This document shows, in pieces, positions 53,490 to 62,500 of a stretch of 64,000 bases of DNA; position 1 is the first letter of the stretch; each line of letters starts with the position of its first letter. The stretch comes from Nitrobacter sp. NHB1 (GTDB lineage Bacteria > Pseudomonadota > Alphaproteobacteria > Rhizobiales > Xanthobacteraceae). The notes under the pieces were generated by a model, which saw only the letters and a program-made list of their open reading frames with translations, was not told where the DNA came from and ran no database searches. A program made the translations under genes and the position numbers. The stretch lies in NCBI RefSeq assembly GCF_036964665.1, contig NZ_JBAMDA010000001.1, positions 2,084,001-2,148,000 of the forward strand, written 5' to 3'.

Positions 53490-54530
53490 ATGACCGCTCA
53501 AACACTCGCCGCAACGGAAAGCCGTCATCAGTGCGCGCCCGCCGCATCCGGAATTATGCCGGGCCTTTTGCTGACCGCACTCATCACAGCCGCGGCATTT
53601 GGCCTGCGTGAAATGCCCGACATCGGCACATTCAGCCCGCTGATTCTCGCCATTGTACTGGGCATGCTGTTTCACAATGCCATCGGTACACCCGCCCGCG
53701 CCAAGGCAGGGGTGACCTTCGCACTCCGCAGGGTTTTGCGCTTCGCCATCATCCTGCTCGGACTGCAACTCACCGCCGCACAGATCGCCGAGGTCGGCGC
53801 AACCGGACTGGCGGTCATCGCGCTGACGCTAATCGCGACGTTCGTATTCACGACTTGGGCCGGACGCCTGCTGGGTGTGGAAAAGAAGCTCACGCAATTG
53901 ATCGCCGCAGGCACGTCGATCTGCGGAGCCTCCGCTGTGATCGCCACCAACACCGTGACCAACGCGCATGACGAGGATGTCGCCTATGCTGTGGCCTGCG
54001 TTACGGTATTCGGCTCGATCGCGATATTCGCCTACCCGCTGCTGCCAGGGCTGCTGCATCTGGAGCCCCGCGCCTTTGGCTTATGGAGCGGCGCTTCGAT
54101 CCACGAAATCGCGCAGGTGGTGGCCGCAGCCTTCCAGGACGGCCAGCAAGCCGGCGAGTTCGGCACCATCGCCAAGCTCTCCCGTGTCGCGATGCTAGCG
54201 CCGATGGTGATCGGACTCGGGCTGATCGCAGCGCGGAACAACCGCAAGGCGGGCGTGACGAATGCGACCGGGCGCGCGCCGATGCCGTGGTTCGTGCTGG
54301 GTTTCGTCGCGCTGGTCGGGCTCAACAGTGTCGTCACGATCCCGCCGGAAGCAAGGAGCGTCATCGTCACCGTAACCACCGTCATGCTGTCGATGGCGCT
54401 GGCGGCGATGGGACTGGAAACCGACATCCGCAAGCTGCGCGCCAAGGGCCTGCGGCCACTGATGCTGGGCGCTGCGGCCTTCCTCTTCATCGCGTGCTTC
54501 AGCCTGTTGCTTGTGAAGATCACGACATGA
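53490..54530 (+). CDS. YeiH family putative sulfate/sulfur exporter
   Basis: 346 residues, about ten hydrophobic segments. Family signatures (PF03601): [44 protein letters not shown] and [11 protein letters not shown]. Related YeiH proteins are repressed or induced by LysR regulators and proposed to export sulfur compounds; this is family knowledge, not proven here. GGAG precedes the ATG. The LysR gene follows after 10 bp. Confidence 0.9.
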   Translation: MTAQTLAATESRHQCAPAASGIMPGLLLTALITAAAFGLREMPDIGTFSPLILAIVLGMLFHNAIGTPARAKAGVTFALRRVLRFAIILLGLQLTAAQIAEVGATGLAVIALTLIATFVFTTWAGRLLGVEKKLTQLIAAGTSICGASAVIATNTVTNAHDEDVAYAVACVTVFGSIAIFAYPLLPGLLHLEPRAFGLWSGASIHEIAQVVAAAFQDGQQAGEFGTIAKLSRVAMLAPMVIGLGLIAARNNRKAGVTNATGRAPMPWFVLGFVALVGLNSVVTIPPEARSVIVTVTTVMLSMALAAMGLETDIRKLRAKGLRPLMLGAAAFLFIACFSLLLVKITT

Positions 54531-54540
54531 GGATCACGGC

Positions 54541-55452
54541 ATGACCCTGGAGCAGCTTCGCATCTTCGTTGCTGTCGCGGAGCGGGAGCATATGACACGC
54601 GCCGCCGATGCGCTCAACCTCACGCAATCGGCAACGAGCGCAGCGATCGCCGCGCTCGAAGCGCGCTATGCGATTCGGCTGTTCGATCGCGTGGGGCGCA
54701 GCATCAAGCTGACCCATGTTGGAAAACAGTTCGTGGTCGAAGCCCGTGCCGTGCTCGCCCGCAGTGCCGCTGCGGAATCCGTGCTGGCGGATTTCGCAGG
54801 ACTGAAACGGGGATCGTTGTCGCTCGCGGCAAGCCAGACGGTGGGGAATTACTGGTTGCCGCCGTTGATCCACCGCTTTCATTCGCTATATCCCGGCATC
54901 GCGCTTGACCTGACGATCGGCAACACCGATCAGGTCGCAGCACGGGTTCGCGACGGTATGGCCGATCTCGGATTCGTCGAAGGACAGATCGACGATCCGG
55001 TGCTCTTCGTCAAACTGATCGCAGAGGACGAGCTCGTGCTGGCGGTCGGCGCAAAGCATCCCTGGGCCTCCTTGCGCACCGTGAAACCCGCCCAGATGAA
55101 AGGTGCAGCGTGGATCGCCCGCGAAAAGGGATCGGGCACGCGCCAGATTTTCGAGACAGTGCTGGCTGGCTTCGGGCTGACACGCAGCGACATCAACATC
55201 GCGCTCGAACTGCCGTCCAACGAATCCGTTCGTTCAGCGGTGGCCGCAGGCGCGGGTGCCACCATCCTGTCGAAACTGGTCGCTGCCAACCTGCTGACAT
55301 CGCACACGCTGACCGCGCTGAAGATCGCGCTGCCGTCGCGCCGCTTCTTCTTGCTGCGTCACAAGGAACGCCATGTGACGCAGGCCGAGCGTGAGCTGGA
55401 AAAGATGATCGCCGAAAACAGCAGCAAGCCGCAGTCGCGAAGCCGGACGTAA
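54541..55452 (+). CDS. LysR family transcriptional regulator
   Basis: 303 residues: LysR HTH (MTLEQLRIFVAVAEREH, then LTQSATSAAIAALEAR) and a substrate-binding domain. It lies in the same direction and unit as the YeiH gene, unlike the divergent arrangement seen in enteric yeiH-yeiE. Likely regulator of the exporter. It converges on the phosphohexomutase gene with only 3 bp between the stops. Confidence 0.93.
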   Translation: MTLEQLRIFVAVAEREHMTRAADALNLTQSATSAAIAALEARYAIRLFDRVGRSIKLTHVGKQFVVEARAVLARSAAAESVLADFAGLKRGSLSLAASQTVGNYWLPPLIHRFHSLYPGIALDLTIGNTDQVAARVRDGMADLGFVEGQIDDPVLFVKLIAEDELVLAVGAKHPWASLRTVKPAQMKGAAWIAREKGSGTRQIFETVLAGFGLTRSDINIALELPSNESVRSAVAAGAGATILSKLVAANLLTSHTLTALKIALPSRRFFLLRHKERHVTQAERELEKMIAENSSKPQSRSRT

Positions 55453-55455
55453 CCC

Positions 55456-56955
55456 TCAGATCTTCTGATTGTATTCGCCGACCTCGGGATGGGTACGCAG
55501 CACGCTGTCCATCGCCTCGAACATGTCGCGCATCCGCTGCTCAGAAACCGGGCTTTCGACCACTACCACGAGCTCGGGCTTGTTGGATGACGCCCGCACC
55601 AGCCCCCAGCTTCCGTCTTCCGCCGTCACCCGGACGCCGTTGACGGTGACGAGATCGCGGATCGGCTGGCCCGCCACTTTGTCGCCGTTTGTTTTGGCCG
55701 CCTCGAAATGCTTCACAACGCTGTCGACGATGCCGTATTTGGCTTCGTCGGCGCAATGCGGCGACATGGTCGGCGACGACCAGGTTTTGGGCAAGGCGTT
55801 CTTCAGATCGGCCAGCGATTTGCCGGCTGCGCGATCGAGCATCTCGCACACGGCGATCGCCGAGACCAGGCCGTCGTCGTAACCGCGGCCCATCGGCGCG
55901 TTAAAGAAGAAATGGCCGGATTTCTCGAAACCGGCCAGCGCGCCGAGTTCGTTGGTGCGCCGCTTCATGTAGGAGTGGCCGGTTTTCCAGTAAGTCGTGC
56001 TGGCGCCCTGCTGCTGCAACACCGGATCGGTGACAAACAGGCCGGTCGACTTCACATCGACCACGAAGTGCGCATCCTTGTGGATCGCCGACATGTCGCG
56101 CGCCAGCATCACGCCGACCTTGTCGGCGAAAATTTCCTCGCCGGTATTGTCGACCACGCCGCAGCGGTCGCCGTCGCCGTCGAAGCCGAGGCCGACATCG
56201 GCCTTGTGTTCGAGCACCGCGTCGCGGATCGCGTGCAGCATCTTCATGTCTTCGGGATTCGGATTGTACTTCGGGAAGGTGTAATCGGGTTCGGTATCGA
56301 GCGGGATCACCTCGCAGCCGATCGCCTCCATCACCGCAGGCGCGAAGGCGCCGGCGGTGCCGTTGCCACATGCCACGACCGCTCTGAGCTTGCGCCTCAG
56401 CTTCGGACGCCTGGTCAGGTCGGCAATATAGCGCGCCGGAAAATTCTCGTGGAACTGATAGGAGCCGCCGGTTGTGTTGGTAAAGGCGGCGTCGAGCACG
56501 ATCTCCTTCAGCCGCGTCATCTCGTCGGGCCCAAAGGTCAGCGGCCGGTTGGCCCCCATCTTGACGCCGGTCCAGCCGTTGTCGTTATGCGACGCCGTCA
56601 CCATGGCGACGCAGGGGACGTCGAGTTCGAACTGCGCAAAATACGCCATCGGCGTCATGCACAGTCCGATATCGTGGACCTTGCAGCCGGACGCCAGCAG
56701 GCCGGAGATCAGCGCGTATTTGATGGACGACGAATAGCTGCGGAAATCATGACCGGTCACGATGTCCTTGTTCTGGCCGAGTTCGGCAATCAGCGTCCCG
56801 AGCCCCATGCCCAGCGCCTGAATGCCCATCAGGTTGATTTCCTTTTCGAACAGCCAGCGCGCGTCATATTCGCGAAAGCCGGTCGCCTTCACCATCGGCT
56901 CGGATTCATAGGCATAGGTGTTCGGCGCCAGAACGGGTTTCGGCTTCGGAAACAT
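55456..56955 (-). CDS. Phosphomannomutase/phosphoglucomutase
   Basis: 499 residues of the alpha-D-phosphohexomutase family: phosphoserine loop TASHND (Ser122), metal loop DGDGDRCG, sugar-binding GEEIFADK-type segment and C-terminal phosphate-binding domain (RASSNKPEL). Interconverts hexose-1- and 6-phosphates for polysaccharide synthesis. Start MFPKPKPVLAP; upstream codons are not family-like. A ManB- or AlgC-like role is possible. Confidence 0.95.
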   Translation of the reverse strand: MFPKPKPVLAPNTYAYESEPMVKATGFREYDARWLFEKEINLMGIQALGMGLGTLIAELGQNKDIVTGHDFRSYSSSIKYALISGLLASGCKVHDIGLCMTPMAYFAQFELDVPCVAMVTASHNDNGWTGVKMGANRPLTFGPDEMTRLKEIVLDAAFTNTTGGSYQFHENFPARYIADLTRRPKLRRKLRAVVACGNGTAGAFAPAVMEAIGCEVIPLDTEPDYTFPKYNPNPEDMKMLHAIRDAVLEHKADVGLGFDGDGDRCGVVDNTGEEIFADKVGVMLARDMSAIHKDAHFVVDVKSTGLFVTDPVLQQQGASTTYWKTGHSYMKRRTNELGALAGFEKSGHFFFNAPMGRGYDDGLVSAIAVCEMLDRAAGKSLADLKNALPKTWSSPTMSPHCADEAKYGIVDSVVKHFEAAKTNGDKVAGQPIRDLVTVNGVRVTAEDGSWGLVRASSNKPELVVVVESPVSEQRMRDMFEAMDSVLRTHPEVGEYNQKI

Positions 56956-57122
56956 GCAGATGGCCTCGTTAGGGGAAGGGCATGAATACACGGAAAGTGC
57001 AGCCCTGGCGAATGCCATGGCTGCTGGAAATGCGGGGAGCCGGTCAGTGAACGGCAATTGCGGCATAATTCACAACGGCACCCGCGCGCGTCGCCGCAAC
57101 CTCGGTCAACGGCGACGCCGGA

Positions 57123-57650
57123 CTATTGTTCCAGCACCATCCGCCCGTTCGCGAATTCGAAGCGTTTGAGTTTGGATAAAAACGACAGGCCAAGCAGGTT
57201 TTCAGACAGCGCCTCGTCAGGCAACACCATGGCATCGACATCGCGCACGATGAGGCCGCCGACGTCGACCATGGCGAGCCGGGTGCGCGCCGCCTTGATC
57301 TTGCCGTTGGCCGTGGTCACCTGCGTGGTGTAGTCGTTTTGCGAGGGCCGCACGCCGATCCGCGCCGCCGAGGTTTCGTTGAGCGCGATCACCGACGCAC
57401 CGGTATCGACCATGAAGCCGATGCGCTGGCCGTCGATCCGGCCTTCGGTCTGGAAGTGGCCGCGGCCGTCGCGTGCGATGCTGACGCTGCGGTGACCCGC
57501 CTGGGTGTTATCCTGAATCGCTTCGAATGCCGTCTGCTGCGCGGGTGTCGTCGCCCGTGCCGCTGCTGTTGCGGTCATCTTGTCGGCCAGTTGCGCCATA
57601 TAGGTTCCGGAACCGATCAGAAGCGCGGCAAAAATCATCAGATTACGCAT
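57123..57650 (-). CDS. Retropepsin-like aspartic protease (TIGR02281 clan AA)
   Basis: 175 residues. An N-terminal membrane anchor or signal (IFAALLIGSGTYMA) precedes a single retropepsin domain with DTGAS (Asp82). One lobe only, so it would act as a homodimer in or beyond the inner membrane. Related proteins (PerP-type) regulate polar membrane proteins in Caulobacter; the target here is unknown. Confidence 0.9.
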   Translation of the reverse strand: MRNLMIFAALLIGSGTYMAQLADKMTATAAARATTPAQQTAFEAIQDNTQAGHRSVSIARDGRGHFQTEGRIDGQRIGFMVDTGASVIALNETSAARIGVRPSQNDYTTQVTTANGKIKAARTRLAMVDVGGLIVRDVDAMVLPDEALSENLLGLSFLSKLKRFEFANGRMVLEQ

Positions 57651-57806
57651 GGCGCATACTCACTGACACACGACGACGACGACTGCGATCTCACGACGGT
57701 CGCCAGCCGGCCACGGCGGCGGTGAGGTTCGTTATTTGGGAAAACGATGAGCGAAGCGTTAACGCGGGCGTCTTTGGCGCGGGGCAGTGAGGCAATCGAG
57801 ACGATT

Positions 57807-58517
57807 CTAGCGGCCGTTTTCGGTGGTCAGGGCGAACACCTTGATCTCATAGTGCTGCCGAATCAGCGTCAGCAGATCGGCCGGCGGTGTCGATCGCTCG
57901 GCACGCCGCCACGATATATCGAATGAGCAATCGATCGACCCGTCATCGCGCCGCTCGGCCTCCGCGAAGCGCGCGCGATAGCCGAGTCCGCCGGTCAGGC
58001 GCGGCAGTTCGATCATCGCACGCATCTCCTTGTCGGCCGTCACGGTCAATCTGGCGCGGTGCTCGCGGGGAATCGCGCGGTCCACCCATTGCAACGCCCA
58101 CAGGGTGATGACGGCCAGTGCAGTCGCCACCAGGCCGAGCACCACTTGACCGCCGCCCAGACAGAGGCCGATCACCGTCATCAGCCACAACGTCGCAGCG
58201 GTGGTGATCCCGGTGATGAGATCGCCTTTCTTGACGATGGTCCCGGCGCCGATGAAGCCGACGCCGGTGAGGATGCCGAGTGGCAAACGCAAGACGTCCA
58301 TCACAGCGAACGACTCCGGCGTCTTGCCACTGGCTGCCAGAAGGATGTTGGTCTGGATCATGGCGACCGCGGCGGCGAGCCCAACCAGAATGGTGGTGCG
58401 AAATCCCGCCGCGTGCCCCCGCGCGCCCCGATCGAAACCGACGATGCCGCCGGCGACCATCGTCAAGGCGAGACGGATCGCGATGTCGGACCAGGTCGGT
58501 TGCAACGGCATGTCCAT
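57807..58517 (-). CDS. MgtC/SapB family protein
   Basis: 236 residues. Four hydrophobic segments with family motifs: LTMVAGGIVGFDRGARGHAA, TTILVGLAAAVAM, GVGFIGAGTIVKKGD and TGITTAATLWLMTVIG. The C-terminal cytoplasmic domain is ACT-like. Linked to Mg2+ limitation, ATP synthase control or acid adaptation in other bacteria. Confidence 0.93.
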   Translation of the reverse strand: MDMPLQPTWSDIAIRLALTMVAGGIVGFDRGARGHAAGFRTTILVGLAAAVAMIQTNILLAASGKTPESFAVMDVLRLPLGILTGVGFIGAGTIVKKGDLITGITTAATLWLMTVIGLCLGGGQVVLGLVATALAVITLWALQWVDRAIPREHRARLTVTADKEMRAMIELPRLTGGLGYRARFAEAERRDDGSIDCSFDISWRRAERSTPPADLLTLIRQHYEIKVFALTTENGR

Positions 58518-58604
58518 GGGAGAGGCCTCGGAGCGAGACCGGTGTTAACGCTGCGAGGCCGGTACGGGTTCCGGCGAAAACAGGCGGCGAGACGTCAACG
58601 CTCC

Positions 58605-61094
58605 TCAGGTCCCGCGCGGCTTGACCCGTCGCGTCGGCGGCGCGTTCGCCGGATCGTCCGGCCAGGGATGCCGGGGATAGCGCCCACGCAGATCGGAGCG
58701 AACGGCGGCATAGCTGCCGCGCCAGAAGCCCGGCAGGTCGCGCGTCACCTGAACCGGGCGATGCGCCGGCGACAGCAATTCCAGAACCAGCGGCACCTTG
58801 CCTTTCGCGATCGACGGATGCGCCGTCAGGCCGAACAGCTCCTGCAATCGCACAGCGATGGTTGGCCCCTGCTCCGCTGCATAATCGATCGCCAGCATCG
58901 TGCCGGTCGGCGCCTCGACATGCGTCGGCGCTTCGCGCTCCAGCCGCGCCCGCAAATTCCACGGCAACAGCGCCATCAGCGCGTCCGACAGATCGCCGGC
59001 GGAAAAATCCTTCAGCGATGTTGTATCCGATAGCGCAGGCACCAGCCAGGTTTCGATTTCCGCCGCCAGTCCTGTGTCGGACAGGTCGGGCCACTCCTCA
59101 CCCTCCGCCGCGCGCAGGAACATCACGCGGTCGCGCCACTGCTTCAGCGATTTCGACCACGGCAGGCGATCCAGTCCCGCATCCGTCAATCCTTCCGCGA
59201 GGATGCGCGCCGTCACAATCGAGGGAACGACCGCCAGCGGCGCCTCGGAGAGCGTGATCGCATGAAGCCGCTTCCGGCGCCGTGCCCGCAACGCCATCGC
59301 CACGCGGTCGAACACGACCTCGTCGTCGGTCTCGATCTGGTCGACGAAGCGCAACTCGATGTCGGCTTGCGCGATCGGCGCAGCCAGCAGAATGCGGCCG
59401 TTGGCGGCCGTGCCGGTCAGTTCGGCGACGGCGATATAGGGCACCCGCGCCAGCGCGGAAGCCGGATCGACCGCCGCACCGCGGCCGTTGGCAAGCACGA
59501 ACGATCCGGTGCCGCGGTTGCGCGCCACGCGATCGGGAAACGCGAAGGCCAGCATCACGCCGGTGGAAGGAATGGCTTCTCCCTGCCCCCTCTGGTGGGG
59601 AGGGGTAAGAGGGGCCGCCACCTGCGACGCCCATCGCTCCGCGAGCTGCCTTGCGCCGGCTCCACGCGGCGAGCGGTCACGGCGGAAACCGTCGAGCCGC
59701 GCATCGAGATCGACGCTGTCGCCGCCGAGGCCGCGCTCGGTCAATACCGCCGCGATATCGGCGGCCTCGCGGCCCGCGCCGAGTCGATGTGAATCCACGA
59801 TCATGCGCGCGAGCCGTGGCGGCAACGCCAGCGCGCGCAGGCTCTTACCCTCGTCGGTGATGCGGCCGTCGGCATCGAGCGCGCCGAGTTCGCGCAGCAG
59901 GGCGCGGGCCTCGTTCAGCGCCGGCGCGGGCGGGGAATCGAGAAAGGTCAACTCCGCCGGATCGCCGACGCCCCATTGCGCCAGATCGAGCACCAGCGTC
60001 GAGAGATCCGCGCTGAGAATTTCAGGCTGCGTGTAGGCGGCCAGCGAGGCGGTTTGCGGCTCGTCCCACAGCCGATAGCAGACGCCGGGCTCGGTGCGGC
60101 CGGCGCGGCCGCGACGCTGGTCCACTGCGGCGCGCGAGGCGCGGATCGTCTCAAGCCGCGTCAGCCCTATATCAGGCTCGTAGCGCGGCACCCGCGCCAT
60201 GCCGGAATCCACCACGATGCGGACACCCTCGATGGTCAGCGAGGTCTCCGCGATGGAGGTCGCCAGCACCACCTTGCGATGGTCTTTCGGGGCCGACGCG
60301 ATGGCGCGATCCTGCGTACCGGGGTCGAGCGCGCCGAACAGCGGCACGATCTCGATGCTCGCATCATGCACGCGCTCGCCGAGAAAATTCTGGGTGCGAC
60401 GGATTTCGGCCGCGCCCGGCAGAAACGCCAGCACCGACCCGGCTTCAGTGCGCAGCGCCATAGCAATCGCGTCAGCCATCTGCCGCTCCGGCGGCGCATC
60501 CACCTTGCGGCCGAGATAGCGCGTCTCGATCGGGAAGGCGCGGCCTTCGCTTTCGATCACCGGCGCGTCGCCGAGACGCTTTGCTATCCGCGCGCCATCG
60601 ATGGTCGCGGACATCACGAGGATGCGCAAATCCTCACGTAGGCCGGTCTGCACGTCACGCGCGAGCGCAAGCCCCAAATCGGCGTCGAGCGAGCGTTCGT
60701 GAAACTCGTCGAACAGCACCGCCGCGACGCCGGTCAGTTCGGGGTCGTCGAGAATCTGCCGCGCAAAGATTCCTTCGGTGACGACCTCGATGCGGGTTGC
60801 GCGCGAGACTCTTGATCCGAAGCGCACGCGATAGCCCACGGTCTCGCCGGCGCGCTCGCCCAGCGTCTTCGCCATCCGCTCCGCACTGGCGCGCGCCGCG
60901 ATCCGGCGCGGCTCCAGCACGATGATCTTCTTGCCGGCGATCCAGGACGCATCGAGCAGCGCCAGCGGCACCCGCGTCGTCTTGCCGGCGCCGGGCGGCG
61001 CCACCAGCACCGCCGTATTATGCGCGGCGAGCGTGCGCGCGAGTTCGTCGAGCACGGCGTCGATCGGAAGCGGTGTGGCAAACGTTTTCGTCAA
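58605..61094 (-). CDS. hrpB: ATP-dependent helicase HrpB
   Basis: 829 residues. Walker A APPGAGKTT (Lys38), DEFHERSLDADLGL, RGRAGRTEPGVCYRLW and the long C-terminal HrpB domain. DEAH-box RNA helicase of unclear role. Between the HA2-like and C-terminal regions an in-frame stretch (about APLTPPHQRGQG) is encoded by a palindromic C/G-rich repeat at about 59587-59614. Confidence 0.95.
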   Translation of the reverse strand: MTKTFATPLPIDAVLDELARTLAAHNTAVLVAPPGAGKTTRVPLALLDASWIAGKKIIVLEPRRIAARASAERMAKTLGERAGETVGYRVRFGSRVSRATRIEVVTEGIFARQILDDPELTGVAAVLFDEFHERSLDADLGLALARDVQTGLREDLRILVMSATIDGARIAKRLGDAPVIESEGRAFPIETRYLGRKVDAPPERQMADAIAMALRTEAGSVLAFLPGAAEIRRTQNFLGERVHDASIEIVPLFGALDPGTQDRAIASAPKDHRKVVLATSIAETSLTIEGVRIVVDSGMARVPRYEPDIGLTRLETIRASRAAVDQRRGRAGRTEPGVCYRLWDEPQTASLAAYTQPEILSADLSTLVLDLAQWGVGDPAELTFLDSPPAPALNEARALLRELGALDADGRITDEGKSLRALALPPRLARMIVDSHRLGAGREAADIAAVLTERGLGGDSVDLDARLDGFRRDRSPRGAGARQLAERWASQVAAPLTPPHQRGQGEAIPSTGVMLAFAFPDRVARNRGTGSFVLANGRGAAVDPASALARVPYIAVAELTGTAANGRILLAAPIAQADIELRFVDQIETDDEVVFDRVAMALRARRRKRLHAITLSEAPLAVVPSIVTARILAEGLTDAGLDRLPWSKSLKQWRDRVMFLRAAEGEEWPDLSDTGLAAEIETWLVPALSDTTSLKDFSAGDLSDALMALLPWNLRARLEREAPTHVEAPTGTMLAIDYAAEQGPTIAVRLQELFGLTAHPSIAKGKVPLVLELLSPAHRPVQVTRDLPGFWRGSYAAVRSDLRGRYPRHPWPDDPANAPPTRRVKPRGT
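59587..59614. repeat. C/G-rich palindromic repeat inside hrpB
   Basis: CCCCTC (59587-59592) pairs with GAGGGG (59609-59614) around ggtggggaggggta. The sequence has the look of the intergenic elements but is read in frame in hrpB and encodes a short Pro/Gly/Gln-rich linker. Confidence 0.7.
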
Positions 61095-61283
61095 AGAATA
61101 ATCCCGCTCGCGGCATGGTTAACGGGGGTGCCGGGCTGCCTCTTAGCGCACGGCCAGCACCCGGGCAAAGCGATACCTCCGCCCGATCATATCCCCTAAA
61201 CACGGCACATTATTTGATTGGGGAAAGGAGAATGAAACCGATCCTCCTGTAAACGCGCCCAATCGCGCCGAAAAGAGACACCC

Positions 61284-62330
61284 ATGACCGGAAACGGCAC
61301 AGCCGCACTGAAGAACGAACGGGTCGACTGGGTCGACTACGCCAAGGGCATCTGCATCATCATGGTTGTGATGATGCATTCGGTGCAGGGTGTCGAAAAG
61401 GCCGTCGGGCAGGACGGCTTCATGCATCTGGTGGTCGAATTCGCAAAACCGTTCCGGATGCCGGACTTCTTCCTGATTTCCGGCCTGTTCCTGCCGCTCG
61501 TCATCGATCGCGGCTGGCGCACCTATCTTGACCGCAAGGTCGTGCATTTCGCCTACTTTTACCTGTTGTGGACCGCGATCCAGTTCGGCTTCAAGGCACC
61601 CCACTTTGCCGCCGAGGTGGGCTGGCCGGGCGTCATCCATCTCTATCTGATGTCGTTCATCGATCCGTTCGGCACGCTGTGGTTCATCTATCTGCTGCCG
61701 GTGTTCTTCGTGGTTATCAAGGCCACGCGCCGGATCTCGCCGTGGGTGATCTGGGGCGTTGCCGCAGTACTCGAGATGGCGCATATCTCCACCGGCTGGA
61801 CCGCGATCGACGAATTCGCCGCGCGCTTCGTCTACATCTATTCCGGCTACCTGTTCGCAAGTTATGTGTTCGCGCTGTCGAACCGCGCCCGCGCCTATCC
61901 GGCACTGGCGCTGGCGGCGCTGGCGCTGTGGGCGGTCACCAATGCCGGCCTCGTCTATACCGGCGCTAGCGAATGGCCCATCGTCTCGCTCGCGCTGGGT
62001 CTGGCAGGCGCCTGCGCCATCATCACCATCGGCACGCTGCTGGCCAAAATGCACTGGCTGGACGCCGTGCGCTATTGCGGCGAGCATTCCATCGTCATCT
62101 ATCTCGCCTTCTTCCTGCCCATGGCCGCCTCGCGCACGATTCTGCTGAAAGCGGGCTTCATCCACGATATCGGCCTGGTGTCGCTGATCGTCACCATCGT
62201 CGGCGTGATCGGCGCGGTGCTGATCTGGTGGGCCTGCCGCAACACGCGGGCGAATTTCCTGTTCGAGCGTCCAGACGCCTTCTGGATCGCGCCTAAGAAA
62301 CGCGCGGCCGCGATTCAGGCCGCCGAGTAA
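61284..62330 (+). CDS. Acyltransferase 3 family membrane protein
   Basis: 348 residues with about ten hydrophobic segments. It starts with the family signature RVDWVDYAKGICIIMVVMMHS and has FRMPDFFLISGLFLPL and the LWFIYLLPVFF block. Transfers acyl (often acetyl or succinyl) groups to envelope sugars. AAGAGA precedes the ATG. Divergent from hrpB. Confidence 0.92.
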   Translation: MTGNGTAALKNERVDWVDYAKGICIIMVVMMHSVQGVEKAVGQDGFMHLVVEFAKPFRMPDFFLISGLFLPLVIDRGWRTYLDRKVVHFAYFYLLWTAIQFGFKAPHFAAEVGWPGVIHLYLMSFIDPFGTLWFIYLLPVFFVVIKATRRISPWVIWGVAAVLEMAHISTGWTAIDEFAARFVYIYSGYLFASYVFALSNRARAYPALALAALALWAVTNAGLVYTGASEWPIVSLALGLAGACAIITIGTLLAKMHWLDAVRYCGEHSIVIYLAFFLPMAASRTILLKAGFIHDIGLVSLIVTIVGVIGAVLIWWACRNTRANFLFERPDAFWIAPKKRAAAIQAAE

Positions 62331-62357
62331 CGCAACACGGTCGCCGCGCCAAAAGGC

Positions 62358-62411
62358 GTCATCCCGCGAAAGCGGGCAGCCAGTCATCGCCTGGTCAAGC
62401 CGGGCGATGAC
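62358..62411. repeat. Hairpin repeat between the acyltransferase gene and polA
   Basis: gtcatcccgcgaaagcggg followed by a second hairpin in gtcatcgcctggtcaagccg and ggcgatgac. It begins 28 bp after the acyltransferase stop. Same style as the hairpins near 25611 and 30022. Confidence 0.65.
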
Positions 62412-62500
62412 TCAAAGCGCATGGCGATATGCCCTGCAATACCGATCGCAATCCTTCTCGGAGGCTGTCTTTCGGCGCAAAAATCCTTAAGTTGCGGGCC

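Noticed and set aside
61232-61252. Seven-codon frame ATG...TAA behind AAAGGAGA, upstream of the acyltransferase gene
   Set aside because: The ribosome site is too close to the ATG and the peptide has no attenuator-like composition; probably chance.
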